From assembly GCF_009903685.1 (NCBI RefSeq), contig NZ_JAAABI010000002.1, forward strand, positions 744,001-808,000: 64,000 nucleotides of DNA. Direction: 5' to 3'. The notes beneath the pieces are model-generated. The model was not told the DNA's origin. It saw nothing but the letters and a program-made list of their open reading frames with translations, and ran no database searches. Positions 62,183 to 64,000 of the stretch are shown piece by piece. The first letter of the stretch is position 1; every line of letters starts with the position of its first letter. The stretch comes from Flagellimonas ochracea (GTDB lineage Bacteria > Bacteroidota > Bacteroidia > Flavobacteriales > Flavobacteriaceae). Both the position numbers and the translations under genes were made by a program.

Positions 62183-63121
62183 ATGAAATCGGTATCGTTT
62201 TTCTTTTTTTCGATCCTTTTTTGCGTCATGGTATGGTCCCAAAAAGACCATTACACAGTGGTGGCGGAGCAAGGGGATGGCATATTTTCATTACTGCGGA
62301 AACAGGGATTGGACCCTGTTGAACATTACGTTGAATTTGTTGAACTCAACAAGGATGACCTTAGGAAGGGAAGCCAATTACAATTGGGTATGTCCTACAA
62401 AGTGCCTTACAGTTTGGATTCCTTCAAAAAAACAGGAGTTCGTGTGGATATGGTTGATGGTACGGAAACATCCCTTTTTGAAAAGGAACTTTCCAAAATG
62501 TCTTTGAAGAGCAATAGACTCAAGAATGCTGTGTACTATTTATTGATTGAAAATCACGTCCAAGAAAATTCTGGATTTCTACAGCAGATGACCAAAAAGT
62601 TGGCGGCGGACCTTATGGTTCAAGGTGCCCAGATATACGTTTTGGATATGATGAATTCTATTACGGCACAGGAAGACACAGTTGATATTGGCACCGATAA
62701 ATTGGGCCAGTGTGTCGATGCTGTCAATAAAAGATACCTCAAGCACAATAAAAAATATCAACGGGTGCTTTTGCTTCGTCTAAAGAACGCTGTGGACGAT
62801 AGTAAAATGAACCTGGCCTTTTCCCATTATCAGAACAGTGGGGATGGACAACGTTTTGCTGATAACCTCCAAGGAGTGTTCAAAAAACATGGAATAAATA
62901 AAAGAGGGGAAGAAACAGAGGGCAGTTCCATATTTGAGGACAAAAGCACGTTGTTCCTGGCCAAAAATTTACTTCCAACGGTAACCTTACTCACTTTGGA
63001 CAATAATTCCGAATCCATAAATGGAGAGCAGTTGCATATTCGTGTGGACAACAAACGTTTTGCCCAATTGTTGGGCAATGGCATCTTGAAAGACTATGCA
63101 GACCTTGAGATAGAAGATTGA
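62183..63121 (+). CDS. LysM-like protein with a degenerate N-acetylmuramoyl-L-alanine amidase fold
   Basis: 312 residues with a Sec signal (about 1-19). Residues 22-75 follow a LysM pattern (HYTVVAEQGDGIFSLLRKQGL to LQLGMSYKVP). Residues 110-310 keep the shape of Amidase_3: RLKNAVYYLLIENH where active members have the H-G-G zinc loop, KLAADLMVQGAQIYVLD, AFSHYQNSGDGQRFADNLQG and TLLTLDNNSESINGEQL in place of the LvEtGFlsN motif. The His-Gly-Gly, catalytic Glu and second His are not found, so it is likely inactive, perhaps a regulator or peptidoglycan binder. Its end overlaps the convergent glycosyltransferase gene by 28 bases. Confidence 0.65.
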   Translation: MKSVSFFFFSILFCVMVWSQKDHYTVVAEQGDGIFSLLRKQGLDPVEHYVEFVELNKDDLRKGSQLQLGMSYKVPYSLDSFKKTGVRVDMVDGTETSLFEKELSKMSLKSNRLKNAVYYLLIENHVQENSGFLQQMTKKLAADLMVQGAQIYVLDMMNSITAQEDTVDIGTDKLGQCVDAVNKRYLKHNKKYQRVLLLRLKNAVDDSKMNLAFSHYQNSGDGQRFADNLQGVFKKHGINKRGEETEGSSIFEDKSTLFLAKNLLPTVTLLTLDNNSESINGEQLHIRVDNKRFAQLLGNGILKDYADLEIED

Positions 63122-63840
63122 ATGGCATCACTTCCGGTCAGAATGTTTTTTCTATAGTATCGGTAAAGTTCATCCGGTCCCGCTCCCAAATAGTTTTTGA
63201 GATGGATCATGGCAAAGTGAAATTGCAATCGTAACAAACCCAGTTCACGATATTTTCTTGCCGAGGTAACCACATAATTTGGCAATACTTTGAATCGTGC
63301 ATGCTTGTACAATCGACGGATGAATTCCGTGTCCTCATAAATTAGATACGCTTCGTTAAAACCCGTCGTCTGTTTGAAAATGTCCTGCGTAACGAAAAGG
63401 GATTGGTCTCCTCCTCGGCAAAGTGAATGGTTTATGCGCGAAAACCATGCAAAAAACCTTAGAAACAGATTCTTCGTATCAAATTGCATTCTAAAACAAC
63501 CTGTTTCAAAACCGTTTTCTACAGCATTTAGAATCATTTTGTCAAAATGCTCTGGGGGAAAAGTATCCGCATGTAAAAAATACAGGATATCTCCTTGGGC
63601 ATATTTTGCTCCATGGTTCATCTGTTTTGCCCTGCCCTTTCTTGTCTTTATAACCTTGGCACCGTGGTACTTTGCAATGCCTTGGGTGTGATCTCGACTA
63701 CCACCATCCACACATAGTATTTCCACAATATTGGATGCCGTAGCATTTTGATTTAGGTGGCTTAGCAAGGTGCCAATGTAATGTTCCTCATTGAGCACTG
63801 GGATGATAATGCTTATTTTCTGAGAGTTATTTGGCTTCAT
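63094..63840 (-). CDS. GT2 glycosyltransferase of the TIGR04283 (rSAM/selenodomain-associated, arsenosugar-type) family
   Basis: About 248 residues from the ATG at 63840 (MKPNNSQKISIIIPVLNEE). An ATG five codons upstream is possible. ILCVDGGSRDHTQGIAKYHGAKVI and GRAKQMNHGAKYAQGDILYFLHADTFPP (H-A-D as the D-x-D) near residue 80, and GCFRMQFD near 115, are the signature blocks of TIGR04283. The C-terminal LKNYLGAGPDELYRYYR is also typical. The family often sits beside a radical SAM/selenodomain protein and is linked to arsenosugar synthesis. The start overlaps the end of the DUF547 gene. Confidence 0.88.
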   Translation of the reverse strand: MKPNNSQKISIIIPVLNEEHYIGTLLSHLNQNATASNIVEILCVDGGSRDHTQGIAKYHGAKVIKTRKGRAKQMNHGAKYAQGDILYFLHADTFPPEHFDKMILNAVENGFETGCFRMQFDTKNLFLRFFAWFSRINHSLCRGGDQSLFVTQDIFKQTTGFNEAYLIYEDTEFIRRLYKHARFKVLPNYVVTSARKYRELGLLRLQFHFAMIHLKNYLGAGPDELYRYYRKNILTGSDAIQSSISRSA

Positions 63841-64000
63841 TGAGGCTCCAGTCATAATCCAGATAGTCTATATCCACATCCTCAGGTATAGGTTTTTTCA
63901 AATAGGAGTTGATAAATCCCAGTAAAGAAGATTTGCCGGTGAAGTCTCCTTTAAACCACTTGAATATTTCGGAGAGGTAGGCCGTGTCCATTTCAAACCG
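63827..64000 (-). CDS. C-terminal end of a DUF547 protein (truncated by the window edge)
   Basis: A minus-strand frame enters from the right edge and stops with TAA at 63827. The 57 visible residues include KWFKGDFTGKSSLLGFINSY and end in YLDYDWSLNEAK. The K-W-F and Y-D-W-S-L-N motifs are the usual C-terminus of DUF547 proteins, which often neighbour rSAM/selenodomain genes. The start and main domain are outside the window. It overlaps the next gene's start by 14 bases or more. Confidence 0.8.
   Translation of the reverse strand, partial: RFEMDTAYLSEIFKWFKGDFTGKSSLLGFINSYLKKPIPEDVDIDYLDYDWSLNEAK

Noticed and set aside
1..64000. CRISPR array, prophage or insertion sequence
   Set aside because: No regularly spaced direct repeats, integrase, transposase or phage structural genes were found.

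Overview
This window comes from the chromosome of a Bacteroidota bacterium, most likely a marine member of the Flavobacteriaceae (Muricauda/Flagellimonas-like is my guess, by inference). The evidence is a SusC/SusD pair, abundant SPII lipoproteins, Bacteroidota-type promoter boxes (TTTG and TAnnTTTG), a mevalonate pathway segment, and an arginine operon of flavobacterial layout that includes proC and an acetyl/succinyl-ornithine carbamoyltransferase. I see no rRNA, tRNA, CRISPR array, transposase or prophage gene.

Layout. 1-9.5 kb: an edge-truncated membrane regulator, a calcineurin-like phosphoesterase, a GAF protein, an HD phosphohydrolase fused to a Pycsar-type transmembrane effector domain (PycTM), a very large outer-membrane phosphoesterase/beta-barrel protein and a lipoprotein. 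9.4-18.3 kb: a membrane-anchored GyrI-like protein, a vanadium-haloperoxidase-like lipoprotein and two tandem giant FG-GAP/ASPIC-UnbV lipoproteins. 18.6-29 kb: an alpha-glucan utilisation locus with susC-susD on the minus strand facing a LacI-type regulator, a GH65 maltose phosphorylase and a GH13 lipoprotein on the plus strand. A LacI-like operator and a Bacteroidota promoter lie before susC. 29-34.5 kb: small membrane protein, glycerophosphodiesterase, BaiN-like flavoprotein, glpF-glpK and a DUF1697 protein, so glycerol-phosphodiester and glycerol use sit together.

34.5-40.1 kb: TspO, then mevalonate diphosphate decarboxylase, mevalonate kinase, a UbiA-type prenyltransferase, a nitrilase-family hydrolase and a pseudouridine synthase. 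40.1-49.2 kb: a nine-gene arginine operon on the minus strand (GNAT-argG-argC-proC-argD-argF'-argB-argE-argH). Its genes overlap except at four junctions, which carry sequences of a palindromic intergenic repeat family (two of them degenerate). 49.3-55.5 kb: a polytopic glycosyltransferase, a GyrI-like gene and a WYL regulator on the minus strand. Between the last two sits an AT-richer plus-strand cassette (MarR-PepSY_TM-GH3) with its own promoter/operator and terminator.

55.6-64 kb: an operon of FAD oxidoreductase, polyferredoxin-like membrane Fe-S protein and two GT2 glycosyltransferases (one processive, cellulose/mannan-synthase-like). Divergent to it are a GH113 mannanase-like lipoprotein and a degenerate LysM-amidase. 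At the edge are a TIGR04283-like glycosyltransferase and the end of a DUF547 protein, both typical of rSAM/selenodomain (arsenosugar-type) neighbourhoods. The less conventional parts are the HD-PycTM fusion with no visible cyclase, the phosphoesterase/kinase-like/beta-barrel protein, and the redox plus glycosyltransferase operon.
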